A stretch of DNA of 64,000 nucleotides from Oscillospiraceae bacterium (GTDB lineage Bacteria; Bacillota; Clostridia; Oscillospirales; Oscillospiraceae). The stretch covers positions 1-64,000 of the forward strand of contig CADBKF010000015.1 of assembly GCA_902795195.1 (NCBI GenBank). The letters are read 5' to 3'. The translations under genes and the position numbers were made by a program. The notes under the pieces were generated by a model. It made no database searches. It was given only the letters and a program-made list of their open reading frames with translations, and was not told the DNA's origin. The stretch's first letter is position 1, and each line of letters opens with the position of its first letter. Shown piece after piece: positions 31,665-45,207 of this stretch.

Positions 31665-31744
31665 GACCAAAGGGAAAATATAAAAAATTTTGTGGAAATC
31701 AAACAATTTTTTTGAAGCTTTTCTGTGAAAGTGGATTATCCATG

Positions 31745-31799
31745 TTATACTAGAATGCAATAAAACCATTTATATTGGTTTTATTGCAGTTCAGTATTA
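31745..31799. repeat. Short cruciform (family H), also the spoIIE terminator region
   Basis: Minus strand: TAATACTGAACTGCAATAAA..., a hairpin of AATAAAACC/GGTTTTATT, then TTCTAGTATAA. The same ends bound the larger element at 48766-48872. The spoIIE stop codon TAA is its first three bases, and the hairpin may terminate spoIIE transcription. Confidence 0.8.
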
Positions 31800-33761
31800 C
31801 GAGGCGCGGGGCAGCAGGCGGACGACGGCTGCGGTGAGGTCGTCCTCCGGCGTCTCGGGAAGGCCCGAGACGAGGTAGCTGGCGAGCTCTCTTGCCCCGC
31901 CGCCGCGGAACTGCGCGCAGCGCTGCAGAGCCCGTTCGCCGAAGGCGCCGTCGCTGAGCATGATGAGCGTCTGCCCGCCGCCGAGTGAGAGCGGCAGCTG
32001 CGCAGGCCGGCAGTCCGGCCCGATGCCCGGCGGCGGCGCGGCCGCGCCGAGGGTCTGCACCTTCTCCCCGGTCTTGAGATAGGACGGCGCCGCGCCCCAT
32101 TTGTAGAGCACGCCCTCGCCGCTGCCGAGATCGAGCTGCAGCAGGTCCACCGTGGAGAAAGCGCTGCCCTCCTGCAGGATGTAGCAGCCGTTGAGCAGAG
32201 ACAAAGCCGAGTCCGGCGCGACCCCGGCCTCGAGCAGCGCCGCGAGCGTGCGCACGGCCGACCCGGCCTGCCGGGCGGCGGCCTCGCCCGCGCCCATGCC
32301 GTCGCAGAGCAGCACGTTAAAGCGGCCCCAGCGGTCCTGGAAGCTCGCGCCGCGGTCGCCCGAGACCCCGGTCCGGCTGCGCCCGGAGACCGCAAACTCC
32401 GGCCGGAAGGCCGGCTGCGCCGCGGCCTCCGGCCCCTCGGGGTGCGCCAGAAAGCGCGAGAGGAACAGATACTGGCTTGCCAGCACGCGGCGGCTTTCGC
32501 TGCGCCGGTTGTGCAGCTGCCGCTGCACGCGGCTGCGGTCGAGCTCCTGGTTGATGGCCGTGAGCAGGCCCTCCATGTGACAGCAGGCGCCGGCAAAGCC
32601 CGCGGGAAAATCCTCGCGCAGGGCCAGGCCCCGCTGCCAGATCGGCTCGGCTGCGGCGCACAGATCCCGGTAGGTCTGCTCGGCCTGGGACTGCCAGCAG
32701 ATCCGGCAGCGCACGCAAAGTCTGCAGACCGTCTCTGCCGCCGCGTCGTAGACCTGGGCGATGCCGGGCGCGTCCGGCGCAGGCGCTGGCTCGCAGAGCG
32801 CGCGGTACATCATGGAAAACGCCTGCGCAAGCTTCTGCATCGGTTGGGCCTGCGGAGCTTCCGGCGGGGTCTGCGCAGCCGGGCGTCCTTCCAAAGCGGG
32901 CAGCGGCAGCAGCGTGCCCGCCGCGCTTCCGAGCACCACCGCAGCAAACAGCGGCGGCGCGCTCACGCCGCAGAGCAGCGGCCAGAGCACGCCTACCGCG
33001 GCAAAGCACAGAGCCAGGTCGCGGGGCCGCTTCTTCGGCAGCAGCCGGCACAGCAGTGCCGCGCCTGCCAGCGGCGCGCTCATTGTGCAGGGCAGCGCCC
33101 CGGTCAGATCCAGCCCCAGGCCGCACAGCAGCGTGAGCAGGATGTCGCCGCCGGCGCTGGCGATCGCCAGGGCATAGCCCAGGGCTGCAGCCGGGTAGAT
33201 GCTCACGGCCGGATACAGGCTCGCCGCGCCGACAAACAGGCACAATCCCGCCGGGTACCTTGCCTGCAACTTCCCCTGCAGCGCCTGCCGGCAGACGACC
33301 GGCGCGGCGGCGGCCAGACCCAGCCGCACGAGAAAGCAGGCGGCTGCCTGCGCAGAAAGGCCCTGATCGAGCAGGAACACCAGCCCCAGCGCCCCGCTGA
33401 GGCCGGCACTCAAAGCCGCGGCAAAGCGCGGCGATTGCCGCAGCCCCGCGTCGTGAAACAGCCCCACCGCCGCCAGCAGCAGCACGACCAGAACGATGCC
33501 CTCGAGCGCCTGCGTCCAGGGAAACAGCAGAAGGCTGCCGCACACCGCGCCCAGGGCCGCGCACAGCCCGCCCGGGAAGAAGTCCAGCCCCAGCAGCAGG
33601 CAGGGCGCCAGCTGGATCGGCCGGCCGCCCAGCCGGATCGCCGACAGCAGCAGCGCCGCTCCGAAGGCCAGCCCGCCCTGCCGCAGCCACAGCGCGGGCT
33701 TCTTCGTCCAGAGCCGCCGCAGCCCGGCGCGAAGATAGGGGCCTTTTGTCATTGTTTTCAT
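31797..33761 (-). CDS. spoIIE: Stage II sporulation protein E (PP2C-type phosphatase)
   Basis: 654 residues. The N-terminal half has about ten hydrophobic helices (residues 20-320), a linker region carries Cys-rich CRLCVRCRICW, and the C-terminal PP2C domain begins SRTGVSGDRGASFQDRWGRF with the metal motif LLCDGMGAGEAA. SpoIIE dephosphorylates SpoIIAA to release sigma-F in the forespore. It is shorter than the 827-residue Bacillus protein, as usual in Clostridia. The start is at 33761, since GAGGTGAG precedes it; the frame extends further upstream into a repeat. It implies a spore former, as does the spoIIQ-like gene. Confidence 0.9.
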   Translation of the reverse strand: MKTMTKGPYLRAGLRRLWTKKPALWLRQGGLAFGAALLLSAIRLGGRPIQLAPCLLLGLDFFPGGLCAALGAVCGSLLLFPWTQALEGIVLVVLLLAAVGLFHDAGLRQSPRFAAALSAGLSGALGLVFLLDQGLSAQAAACFLVRLGLAAAAPVVCRQALQGKLQARYPAGLCLFVGAASLYPAVSIYPAAALGYALAIASAGGDILLTLLCGLGLDLTGALPCTMSAPLAGAALLCRLLPKKRPRDLALCFAAVGVLWPLLCGVSAPPLFAAVVLGSAAGTLLPLPALEGRPAAQTPPEAPQAQPMQKLAQAFSMMYRALCEPAPAPDAPGIAQVYDAAAETVCRLCVRCRICWQSQAEQTYRDLCAAAEPIWQRGLALREDFPAGFAGACCHMEGLLTAINQELDRSRVQRQLHNRRSESRRVLASQYLFLSRFLAHPEGPEAAAQPAFRPEFAVSGRSRTGVSGDRGASFQDRWGRFNVLLCDGMGAGEAAARQAGSAVRTLAALLEAGVAPDSALSLLNGCYILQEGSAFSTVDLLQLDLGSGEGVLYKWGAAPSYLKTGEKVQTLGAAAPPPGIGPDCRPAQLPLSLGGGQTLIMLSDGAFGERALQRCAQFRGGGARELASYLVSGLPETPEDDLTAAVVRLLPRAS

Positions 33762-33876
33762 GATTCTCACCTCGTTCACCAGCCTACCACATTTTGCAGA
33801 CGGAAGCTGTCGGGAAATCCTCCGGGAAATGAAGCGCCCGGGGTTCGGCGCCCTCACCGCAGGGATGGCCCATGGG

Positions 33877-34013
33877 CCTGTTGCAAAATGCACGAACCTG
33901 TCATTTCGAGGGAGCTTGCGACCGAGAAATCCGTACTTTTCACGTGAAAAAGCGTGAAATAGGAACGGATTTTCTCGCTTCGCTCGAAATGACAGAGCAT
34001 TTTGCAGCAGGCC
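33877..34013. repeat. Cruciform family D, copy 1
   Basis: Terminal arms CCTGTTGCAAAATGC and GCATTTTGCAGCAGG enclose inverted halves with TGTCATTTCGAGGGAGCTTG and CGCTTCGCTCGAAATGACA, and the centre TTTTCACGTGAAAA. A second copy is at 42641-42768. 34014-34130 carries further hairpins (e.g. around AGGCTCGTCCCGCTGCGCGG) and no gene. Confidence 0.88.
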
Positions 34014-34172
34014 AATCCGGCCGCCCGCAGGGACGATACCGAAGTGCGCGTCGATCTCCGCCTGCGGCGGAGCGGAAGGCTCGTCCCGCTGCGCGGGCAT
34101 GAGCCTTCCCTACGGAACGGCGCACCGGCGACACGCGCGCCGAAAAAATGGGGAAAATTTATAAATTCTACA

Positions 34173-34201
34173 TTGCATTTTTCCACCGGAGACGATATAA
34201 T
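34173..34201 (+). promoter_or_regulatory. Sigma-A promoter of the atp operon
   Basis: TTGCAT (34173-34178), 17 bp, TATAAT (34196-34201). Transcription would start near 34208, leaving a leader of about 130 nt before atpZ. Confidence 0.82.
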
Positions 34202-34227
34202 AGATATATGTGCGTACCTGAGTGAAA

Positions 34228-34306
34228 GTGGCTAGTGGTTAGTGGCTAGTGGCTAGCCACTAACCACTAACCACTGACTACTGATCACTGACTACTGACC
34301 ACTCCA
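34228..34306. repeat. Self-complementary heptamer array in the atp leader
   Basis: GTGGCTA/GTGGTTA heptamers (34228-34255) are followed by their inverse CACTAAC units (34257-34275), centred on GCTAGC, then CTGACTA/CTGATCA units. The atp mRNA leader would fold into a long hairpin. Confidence 0.88.
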
Positions 34307-34336
34307 AATCTGCACGATGGAAGGAACGGTGGTTCG

Positions 34337-34597
34337 ATGCGCTCCACATTCCGGGTGCTTTCGGTGCTGGTCTGGCTGACGCAGCTGGGGCTTTCGGTGG
34401 CCGGGCCGCCGGTGCTGTTCGTCCTGCTGGGCCGCTGGCTCCGAGATCGCTTCGACCTGGGCAGCTGGGTGCTGATCGTCGGGATCGTGCTGGGTGTTCT
34501 CGGCGCGGTCGGCGGCCTCATCTCCTCGTTTCAGACCCTGCACCGCATGGCCAAGCGGGAACCCGAGCCGCCCTCCGGCTTCAATGACCATGACTGA
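34337..34597 (+). CDS. atpZ: AtpZ/AtpI-family small membrane protein
   Basis: An 86-residue protein with two membrane helices (VLVWLTQLGLSVAGPPVLFV and LIVGIVLGVLGAVGGLISS), matching AtpZ, an accessory subunit encoded first in many F-ATPase operons and implicated with AtpI in c-ring assembly or cation supply. AAGGAA precedes the ATG. The stop TGA abuts the atpI start. Confidence 0.85.
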   Translation: MRSTFRVLSVLVWLTQLGLSVAGPPVLFVLLGRWLRDRFDLGSWVLIVGIVLGVLGAVGGLISSFQTLHRMAKREPEPPSGFNDHD

Positions 34598-35005
34598 ATG
34601 ATGAATGAAAAAAAGTTGCTTGGGCGCGAATTCGTGATCCTGGGCGTCGGGCTGGCCCTCGGGCTGGGCCTGATGCTGGGCGTGTTCGCGCTGCTGAAAA
34701 AATTCGATCTGACCGTGCTCTGGGGCGGTTTGGCGGGCGTGCTTCTGGCGCTGCTGAACTTCTTCCTGATGGCGGTGAGCGTCTGGCGCGCGGCCGACAA
34801 GGCCGAGGCGCAGGACGTGGCCGGCGGCAAGCGCATCATGCAGCTGTCGATGTTCGGCCGCTACGCGCTGCTGCTGGGCGCGCTGATCGTCGGGGCCAAG
34901 AGCGGCCTCATGCACCCGGTCGCCATGCTGGTGCCGCTGGTGCTGGTGCGGCCGATCCTCTCGATCGGCGAATTCTTCCGAAAGACAGGTGAGAAAACAG
35001 AATGA
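34598..35005 (+). CDS. atpI: ATP synthase subunit I
   Basis: 135 residues with four membrane helices (FVILGVGLALGLGLMLGVFA, TVLWGGLAGVLLALLNFFL, RYALLLGALIVGAKSG, HPVAMLVPLVLVRPIL), the topology of AtpI. It probably helps c-ring assembly. The ATG at 34598 directly follows the atpZ stop; a second in-frame ATG at 34601 is equally possible. It overlaps atpB by 4 nt. Confidence 0.85.
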   Translation: MMNEKKLLGREFVILGVGLALGLGLMLGVFALLKKFDLTVLWGGLAGVLLALLNFFLMAVSVWRAADKAEAQDVAGGKRIMQLSMFGRYALLLGALIVGAKSGLMHPVAMLVPLVLVRPILSIGEFFRKTGEKTE

Positions 35006-35886
35006 ACATTACCGGTCCCGGAATCTACTTTACGATCCCGATCCTGGGCGGCATCCGCGTGACGCAGACCGTGGTCTCGGCCCTGATCGTGACCCTCGTT
35101 CTCTGCATCGCTGCGGTGAAGCTGGGCAAGAACCTCACCAAGCGGCCCGGCCGCATGCAGGTCATCACCGAAAAGGGCGTCACCATGATCACCGACCTTG
35201 TGGTCGAGGCCATGGGCGAGCACAACCGGCGCTGGGTGCCGTATCTGGCGGCGCTGTTTCTCTCGTCGCTTCTGGGCTCGCTGATCGGCATGACGGGCAT
35301 CTTCCGCTCGACCACCGCGGATCTGAGCACCACGGCCACCTGGGCCGTGATGACGAGCCTCATCTGCTGGTATCAGAGCATCAAGAACTTCGGCCTGGGC
35401 GCCTGGCTCAAGGGCTTCACCGAGCCCATCGCCATCATGACGCCGATGAACATCGTCTCCGAGATCGCGCAGCCGGTGTCTCTGGCCTTCCGTCACTTCG
35501 GCAACATTGCCGGCGGCGGCGTCATCACGACGATGATCTACTGGGCCCTGGCCGGCGCCTCGGCGGCGCTGCTGCGGCTGATTGCCTCGAGCTGGATCGC
35601 CGTTGCGGCCGTGCTGGTCCTGGGCGGCGCGCTGCTGCTCATCAAAAAGCCCAAGAAGCTCATGGGCAAGGCCCTTGCCATCGTGATGCTGGCGCTGGGC
35701 GTCTTCGGCGCGCTGCAGAAGCTGGGCCTGTTTGAGAGCGTGCCCTTCCTGCAGGTGGGCATCCCGGCGGTGCTTTCGCTCTACTTTGACTGCTTCTCCG
35801 GCCTCATCCAGGCCTTCGTGTTCACGCTGCTGTCGATGATCTATATCTCGAACGCGTGCCCACCCCCGGAGGAAGCGGGAAAATGA
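35002..35886 (+). CDS. atpB: ATP synthase subunit a
   Basis: 294 residues with about six helices. The signature helix ISEIAQPVSL-type region appears here as EIAQPVSLAFRHFGNIAGG, with the essential Arg of the a/c interface in FRHFGN. MNITGPGIYFTIPILGGIRV is the N-terminus. It forms the ion half-channels of Fo against the c-ring. It overlaps atpI by 4 nt; its TGA stop falls in the repeat that fills the gap before atpE. Confidence 0.93.
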   Translation: MNITGPGIYFTIPILGGIRVTQTVVSALIVTLVLCIAAVKLGKNLTKRPGRMQVITEKGVTMITDLVVEAMGEHNRRWVPYLAALFLSSLLGSLIGMTGIFRSTTADLSTTATWAVMTSLICWYQSIKNFGLGAWLKGFTEPIAIMTPMNIVSEIAQPVSLAFRHFGNIAGGGVITTMIYWALAGASAALLRLIASSWIAVAAVLVLGGALLLIKKPKKLMGKALAIVMLALGVFGALQKLGLFESVPFLQVGIPAVLSLYFDCFSGLIQAFVFTLLSMIYISNACPPPEEAGK

Positions 35887-36085
35887 AAAATGAAGGAATG
35901 AAGGAATGAAGCCGCTTCGCTAATTGAGGTGTCGCTTCGCGATGATTCGATCTGATGTTTCAATTCCTCAGAATTGAAACATACCATAATTAGGGCAACG
36001 CCCGGCTTCATTTCTTCATGAAACGAAGTGGCTTCATTCGCGACCGAAGGGAGCAGCTTCATTCACAAACACGTAATTCAATCCA
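35884..36085. repeat. Family E repeat between atpB and atpE
   Basis: GAATGAAG octamers at both ends (direct, then inverted as CTTCATTC), with internal hairpins including GTTTCAATTCCTCAGAATTGAAAC (positions 35959-35982, 9-bp arms). Related elements lie at 40047-40240, 54350-54420, 56692-57050 and 61205-61415. Confidence 0.88.
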
Positions 36086-36100
36086 AATGAGGAGGAATAA

Positions 36101-36358
<258 letters not shown>

Positions 36359-36370
36359 GGAGGGCGCGCG

Positions 36371-36873
36371 ATGGAGGGATTTGAAAACTTTATCGGCCTC
36401 AATCCCTGGACCGCCCTGTTCATGCTTTGCAACCTGGTGATCGTCTTCCTGGTCTTCAAGAAATTCCTCTTCAAGCCCGTGCAGAAGATGATCGACGACC
36501 GGCAGCAGGAGATCGACACGCTCTACGCCGAGGGCGAGGCCAAGCGGCTCGAGGCCGAGCGGCTGCACGCGGATTATTCCGCGCAGCTCGCCGGCGCCCG
36601 GGAGGAATCCGCCCGCATGCTGCGCGAGGCCAACGCCTCCGCCCAGCAGCAGCGCGAGCAGATCCTGCGCGAGGCCAAGGCTGACGCCGCCGCGCTCAAG
36701 GAAAAGGCCAACGCCGACATCGCCCTGGAAAAGAAAAAGGCGCTCAACGACGTGAAGGACGATATCTCGTCCCTCGCGCTGGACATCGCCGAGCAGGTCG
36801 TGGGCAAGAACCTTTCCGGCGCGGATCAGAACGCGCTGGTCGAGGAATTTTTGCGCGATATGGGTGATCTGTC

Positions 36874-36877
<4 letters not shown>
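36371..36877 (+). CDS. atpF: ATP synthase subunit b
   Basis: 168 residues: one N-terminal membrane helix (TALFMLCNLVIVFLVFKKFLF) followed by a long charged helix (KMIDDRQQEIDTLYAEGEAK onwards) typical of the peripheral stalk. GGAGGG precedes the ATG, 12 nt after atpE. It overlaps atpH by 4 nt. Confidence 0.93.
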
Positions 36878-39166
<2,289 letters not shown>

Positions 39167-39181
39167 AAGGGAGAACTGCCT

Positions 39182-40033
39182 ATGGCTGGCGTTTCCATGA
39201 AGGATATCAAGCTCCGCATCCGGAGCATGGAGAGCACAAAGCAGATCACCAAGGCGATGGAAATGGTGGCCGCCTCCAAGCTGCGCCGGGCGCAGGAGCG
39301 GGTGACCCACAGCCGCCCCTATTTTGAGACGCTCTACGACACGCTCAGAACCATCGCCGAAAAGACCGAGGACTTCGACTCGCCGTATCTGGCCGAGCGC
39401 GGCGGCGGCAAGGTCTGCTATGTGGTCATCGCCGGCGACCGCGGTCTGGCCGGCGGCTACAACAACAATGTTTTGAAAATGGCCTACGCAGAGATCGCCG
39501 GCAAGGACGCCTGCGTGCTGCCGATCGGTAAGCGCTCGGTGGAGTTCTTCAGGCACCGCGGCGTGCCGATCCTGACCGAGGCCTACGCCGAGGCGGCGGA
39601 CATCTCCATCAGCGACTGCTTCTCGGCCTCCAAGCTGCTGTGCAAGGCGTTTCTCAATGAGGAATTCGACGATATTTTCGTGGTCTACACCACCTTCGTC
39701 TCCATCCTCTCGCAGACGCCGACGCTGCGCAAGATCCTGCCGCTGCCCCGCACCGGCAAGGAGAAGACCGGCGACCCGACTTGCCTGACCCTCTATGAGC
39801 CCTCAAGCTTCGAGGTCTTCGACGCCATCATCCCCGAATATCTGGGCGGCGTCATCTACGGCGCGCTGTGCGAGTCCGTGGCCTCCGAGCAGGGCGCCCG
39901 CCGCACCGCCATGGACGCGGCCACCAAGAACGCCGAAGAGATGATCGGCGATCTGAGCCTCAAATACAACCGGGCCCGCCAGGGCGCGATCACGCAGGAA
40001 ATCACGGAAATCGTCGCCGGCGGAGAGTCCTGA
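39182..40033 (+). CDS. atpG: ATP synthase subunit gamma
   Basis: 283 residues. The N-terminal coiled-coil KDIKLRIRSMESTKQITKAM and the C-terminal helix with RTAMDAATKNAEEMIGDLSL and YNRARQGAITQEITEIVAG are the paired helices of the rotor shaft. GDRGLAGGYN is also conserved. AAGGGAGA precedes the ATG, 15 nt after atpA. Confidence 0.95.
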   Translation: MAGVSMKDIKLRIRSMESTKQITKAMEMVAASKLRRAQERVTHSRPYFETLYDTLRTIAEKTEDFDSPYLAERGGGKVCYVVIAGDRGLAGGYNNNVLKMAYAEIAGKDACVLPIGKRSVEFFRHRGVPILTEAYAEAADISISDCFSASKLLCKAFLNEEFDDIFVVYTTFVSILSQTPTLRKILPLPRTGKEKTGDPTCLTLYEPSSFEVFDAIIPEYLGGVIYGALCESVASEQGARRTAMDAATKNAEEMIGDLSLKYNRARQGAITQEITEIVAGGES

Positions 40034-40046
40034 GCCATCGGCAAGG

Positions 40047-40240
40047 AAAATGAAGGAATGAAGGAATGAAGCTGCTGCGCGAATTGCGGTGTCGCTTCGC
40101 GACGGATTGGAATTCATTTTTCAATTCGTTGAATTGAAAAATACCACAATTAGGACGAAGTCCGGCTTCATTCGGCCGCAGGCCGGCTTCATTCCTTCAT
40201 TCCTTCATTCGCATAGCAGCTTCATTCAGCAAGGAAAACG
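40047..40240. repeat. Family E repeat between atpG and atpD
   Basis: Direct GAATGAAG octamers (40050-40070), the hairpin TTTTTCAATTCGTTGAATTGAAAAA (40117-40141, about 11-bp arms), then inverted CTTCATTC octamers (40166-40225). Same layout as 35884-36085. Confidence 0.88.
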
Positions 40241-40248
40241 TTCCGTAA

Positions 40249-42059
<1,811 letters not shown>

Positions 42060-42183
42060 TGGTTAGTGTTCAGTATTCAGTGTTCAGCAGTCAGTGAATG
42101 GGGATTTGACTGGATTTGATGCATTTGGTATGATCTGACCCGGCACATTTTTGAATTGAGAAAACACAATATGGTGTGAAAGA

Positions 42184-42216
42184 AGACCTCCGGCATCTTG
42201 CCGGAGGTCCTTTTTC
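42184..42216 (+). terminator. Intrinsic terminator of the atp operon
   Basis: GACCTCCGGC pairs with GCCGGAGGTC around ATCTT, followed by CTTTTT. Confidence 0.9.
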
Positions 42217-42278
42217 AGTATGTTAAGTAGCTTACGTTACATATTCTATCGTATTATTACACGGCACTTGGATATATA

Positions 42279-42486
42279 CCGATGGAGCAGCGCACCCCGC
42301 TCGGGCCAAAGCCAGCGCGGGCGCGGGGATAGAACCACAGTCAAATCCTTCCCGGGTACCAAAAAGCAAGCAGCTCGCAGAGCGGTACGATGGTTGCCGG
42401 GAAAGCTTCCGGAACGGAAAGCGGCCTTTCTTTTCCCCTATTTTCTTTGGCCAAGAAGCAAAGAAAATGGGGCCGCCGGAGGCAAG
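42279..42486. repeat. 208-nt dispersed repeat, copy 2 (family F)
   Basis: Inverted copy of 20877-21084, same length. Adjacent DNA (42490-42590) carries GGATTGCCACACC and GGTTCGCAATGAC, also present in opposite order near copy 1 (20762-20820), so the true unit may be longer than 300 nt. No gene is supported here. Confidence 0.85.
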
Positions 42487-42640
42487 ACCCGTTGACGAGA
42501 GTGCCGAGGGGACGGATTGCCACACCACTCCTTTTCGCTGCGCGAGAAAGGGCGGACTGGTTCGCAATGACGGGGTTGAGAGCGCACGCGGTTCAACCAA
42601 CCGTATGACTCCCGGCAGTTTTTCGACACGATGAGAAGGG

Positions 42641-42768
42641 CCTGTTGCAAAATGCTCTGTCATTTCGCAGACCGCGAGAAATCCGTTTCTATTTCACACT
42701 TTTTCACGTGAAAAGTACGGATTTCTCGGTCGCAAGCTCCCTCGAAATGACAGGTTCGTGCATTTTGC
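42641..42768. repeat. Cruciform family D, copy 2, overlapping a CDS end
   Basis: Same terminal arms (CCTGTTGCAAAATGC and inverted GCATTTTGC) and the centre TTTTTCACGTGAAAA as at 33877-34013. The last 24 codons and the stop of the adjacent glycosyltransferase gene lie inside it. Confidence 0.88.
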
Positions 42769-45045
42769 GATTGTCGGGATGCCGAAGCGGCGGCTCGGGC
42801 CGTCGGTGGAGCCGCTGCGGTAGGCGTGGATCGCGCGGGCCACGATGTTGGACCAGGCGATCGGGATGGTCCGCTGGGCGGCCTCGCCCACGGGGTTCAG
42901 GCTGCCGTCGGAGAAGATCGCCCGGATCTTGTCCGCCATGGCGGCCGCCTCGGCCGGGGCGGTGTAGCCGTTATAGCCGTCCTGCACGACCTCGGCGGCA
43001 TTCGAGCCCTCGACGAGCAGCGCCGGCAGCGCGGTCAGCGCCGCCTCGCGCAGCACCAGCGGCGCATTGTCGTAGGTCGAGGGGAAAAACAGCAGGTTCG
43101 CATAGGCGTAGAGCCCGAACAGCAGCTGCCGGTCCTCGATCCGGCCGAGAAAGCGCACGTTGTCCGGCAGCTCGAGACGGTTGGCGTAGGCCTCGATCTC
43201 GGCGTTGCCGCTGTCGCCCACGATCAGCAGCAGATAGCGCGGGTCCTCCTGCACGAGGGTTTTGAGCGTGTCGAGCACCAGCTTGAGGTTCCGCTGCCAG
43301 ATGAGGTGCCCCACAAAGAGCAGCGTGTGCCGGTCCTCGGGCAGCTCGAAGGCCTCCACCGCGCGGCGGCGGGCCTTGTGGAGCTTCTGCGCCTCGTCGG
43401 GCTCGGCGCCGTTTTCCATCACGCAGATCTCGCCGTTATAGCCGTAGCTGCGCAGGGCCTCGGCGGCCTTGACGCTGCAGGCCCAGACGTAGTCGGCCTT
43501 GGAGTAGAAGTCCACGATGTAGTTGACCACGATGTTGGACAGGAGCCTGCTGTGAGTGAGGTTCATGACGTCCTCGCGGTACTTGCTGTGGAAGGTGGCG
43601 ACGACCGGGACGCGGCAGGCTCTGCCCAGCCGCAGGGCCAGCCGGCCCATCAGGAAGGGCGAGTGCACGTGGATCACATCCGGCGGCACGCGCGAAAAGC
43701 TGCGCCGCAGCTCCCGCGTGCGCAGGCCCCAGGCCGCGTCAAAGCCGAATCTGGAGAAGCGGAAGGCCGGCACGCGAAACACGTCGTAATCCAGCCGCTC
43801 GTCGTTGAAGGGCGCGCTTTTGTTCTCCGGGCACACCACGCAGGCGTAGTGCCCCAGCTGCGTGAGGTTGGAGGCGTAGGCGTCCACGATGCGCACCACG
43901 TCGTCGTCCGCCACGGGGAAGAACATTTCGGTCAGCAGCGCCACGCGCATGGGCCCCAGCTTGGGCGGGCTGCGCAGCGGCCGCTCCGCGCGGCGCACGG
44001 CGCTGCGGGTCAGGATCACGATGCCGCAGGCCAGCCAGGAATAGTAGACCAGCAGCCGCCAGACGATCATTGCCCAGAAGAGCATGCCGCCCTCGAGCGA
44101 GGAGAAGACCGCGTAGAAGGAAGCCTCCGCCGCGCCGGCGTTGCCCGGCGTGGGGACGATCGTGATGGCCGCGTAGATGTAGACCACCAGAGAGAAGGTG
44201 TTCCACCAGCTGCCGCTGCCGCCGAAGGCCCGCAGCATGAAGAACGGGATGGACAAGATCGCGAGCTGGTAGATCACCGACAGGGCGATCAGCTTGGCAA
44301 AGAAGCCGGGCCGCTGCCGGAAGATGCGGATGCAGTGGATGTACTGGTCGAGCGCGCTGAAGACCCTGGCCTGTGCGGCGGCAGGGTCCCGGATCGGACG
44401 CCAGGCGCCGATGCGCAGCTTGCCCAGCAGCCGCACGATCCAGCCGATCACGGCCTTGAACGGCTTGGGGAAGGCCACGAACAGCAAAATCGCCATGGGC
44501 AACAGCGCGTACATGAACAGGCCAATGAAGGCCGTGACCCGCAGCAGCACGATGGTATCGAGGATGTCCTGGTTGAAGATGAACACCACGAGGCCGATGA
44601 GCACAAAGGCGATCTGCTGCGTGAGAAAGCCTGCCACCGGGCAGGCGCCGCTGGTGCCGGCGTTGAAGCCGCGCCGTTTGAGGTAGTGGATCTGGAAGGG
44701 CTGGCCGCCCGCGCCGAACGGCGTCACGTTGTCGTAGTATTTGCCGAGCAGCGCGACCTCCAGGGCGCCCTTGCGGTCGTCCCGGCCCTCGGCCGCCATC
44801 AGCATCCGGCGGTACTTGGTGTAGTCCATCCAGGCCGCGAGCACAAAGCAGGCGATGCCGAACACCAGGTAGAACAGATGAATGTCCGCCACCGAGACCC
44901 GGTGGGCAGCCGCGTCGCTGGTATGAAATTCTGTCAAAGCAATGTAGCCGACGATCAGCAGATTGATCGCCAGTGTGATCAGCAGCCCGAAGCGCCGCTG
45001 CTTTTTGTTGGAGGAAGCCTCCGGTTGGAGTTTGTCCTGCTGCAT
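42694..45045 (-). CDS. Flippase-like membrane domain fused to GT4 glycosyltransferase
   Basis: 783 residues. Residues 1-350 form a lysylphosphatidylglycerol-synthase TM-region-like domain (about eight helices, with YYDNVTPFGAGGQPFQIHYL and TIVPTPGNAGAAEASF). Residues 366-760 form a family 4 glycosyltransferase: RVALLTEMFFPVADDD, VIHVHSPFLMGRLALRLG, LLFVGHLIWQRNLKLVLDT and the sugar-nucleotide motif FPSTYDNAPLVLREAALTA. It probably makes and moves a glycolipid, or glycosylates a lipid-linked acceptor, at the cytoplasmic membrane. The last ~24 residues (KCTNLSFRGS...) come from a cruciform repeat. GGAGG is 7 nt before the ATG. It is divergent from another GT4 gene. Confidence 0.85.
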   Translation of the reverse strand: MQQDKLQPEASSNKKQRRFGLLITLAINLLIVGYIALTEFHTSDAAAHRVSVADIHLFYLVFGIACFVLAAWMDYTKYRRMLMAAEGRDDRKGALEVALLGKYYDNVTPFGAGGQPFQIHYLKRRGFNAGTSGACPVAGFLTQQIAFVLIGLVVFIFNQDILDTIVLLRVTAFIGLFMYALLPMAILLFVAFPKPFKAVIGWIVRLLGKLRIGAWRPIRDPAAAQARVFSALDQYIHCIRIFRQRPGFFAKLIALSVIYQLAILSIPFFMLRAFGGSGSWWNTFSLVVYIYAAITIVPTPGNAGAAEASFYAVFSSLEGGMLFWAMIVWRLLVYYSWLACGIVILTRSAVRRAERPLRSPPKLGPMRVALLTEMFFPVADDDVVRIVDAYASNLTQLGHYACVVCPENKSAPFNDERLDYDVFRVPAFRFSRFGFDAAWGLRTRELRRSFSRVPPDVIHVHSPFLMGRLALRLGRACRVPVVATFHSKYREDVMNLTHSRLLSNIVVNYIVDFYSKADYVWACSVKAAEALRSYGYNGEICVMENGAEPDEAQKLHKARRRAVEAFELPEDRHTLLFVGHLIWQRNLKLVLDTLKTLVQEDPRYLLLIVGDSGNAEIEAYANRLELPDNVRFLGRIEDRQLLFGLYAYANLLFFPSTYDNAPLVLREAALTALPALLVEGSNAAEVVQDGYNGYTAPAEAAAMADKIRAIFSDGSLNPVGEAAQRTIPIAWSNIVARAIHAYRSGSTDGPSRRFGIPTIAKCTNLSFRGSLRPRNPYFSREKV

Positions 45046-45098
45046 GCGAGAGCCTCCGAGAAATACAGACGAGTTAAAAAGCTAAGAGAATATGCGCT

Positions 45099-45127
45099 AT
45101 TCTACCACAGGCCCAATGAAATTGCAA
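45099..45127 (-). promoter_or_regulatory. Sigma-A promoter of the fused glycosyltransferase gene
   Basis: Minus strand: TTGCAA (45122-45127), 17 bp, TAGAAT (45099-45104) with extended TGG. Confidence 0.78.
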
Positions 45128-45207
45128 GATGTTTTCGGCGCGCCGGCGGCGCGGCGTGCGGTTCCCGGAATTCGGCTTCGAGCGTGCCACACCGTAGATT
45201 GGAATTG

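Noticed and set aside
33762..34100. N-terminal extension of spoIIE to 34100
   Set aside because: It runs through a cruciform repeat; a clear GAGGTGAG ribosome site marks the start at 33761.
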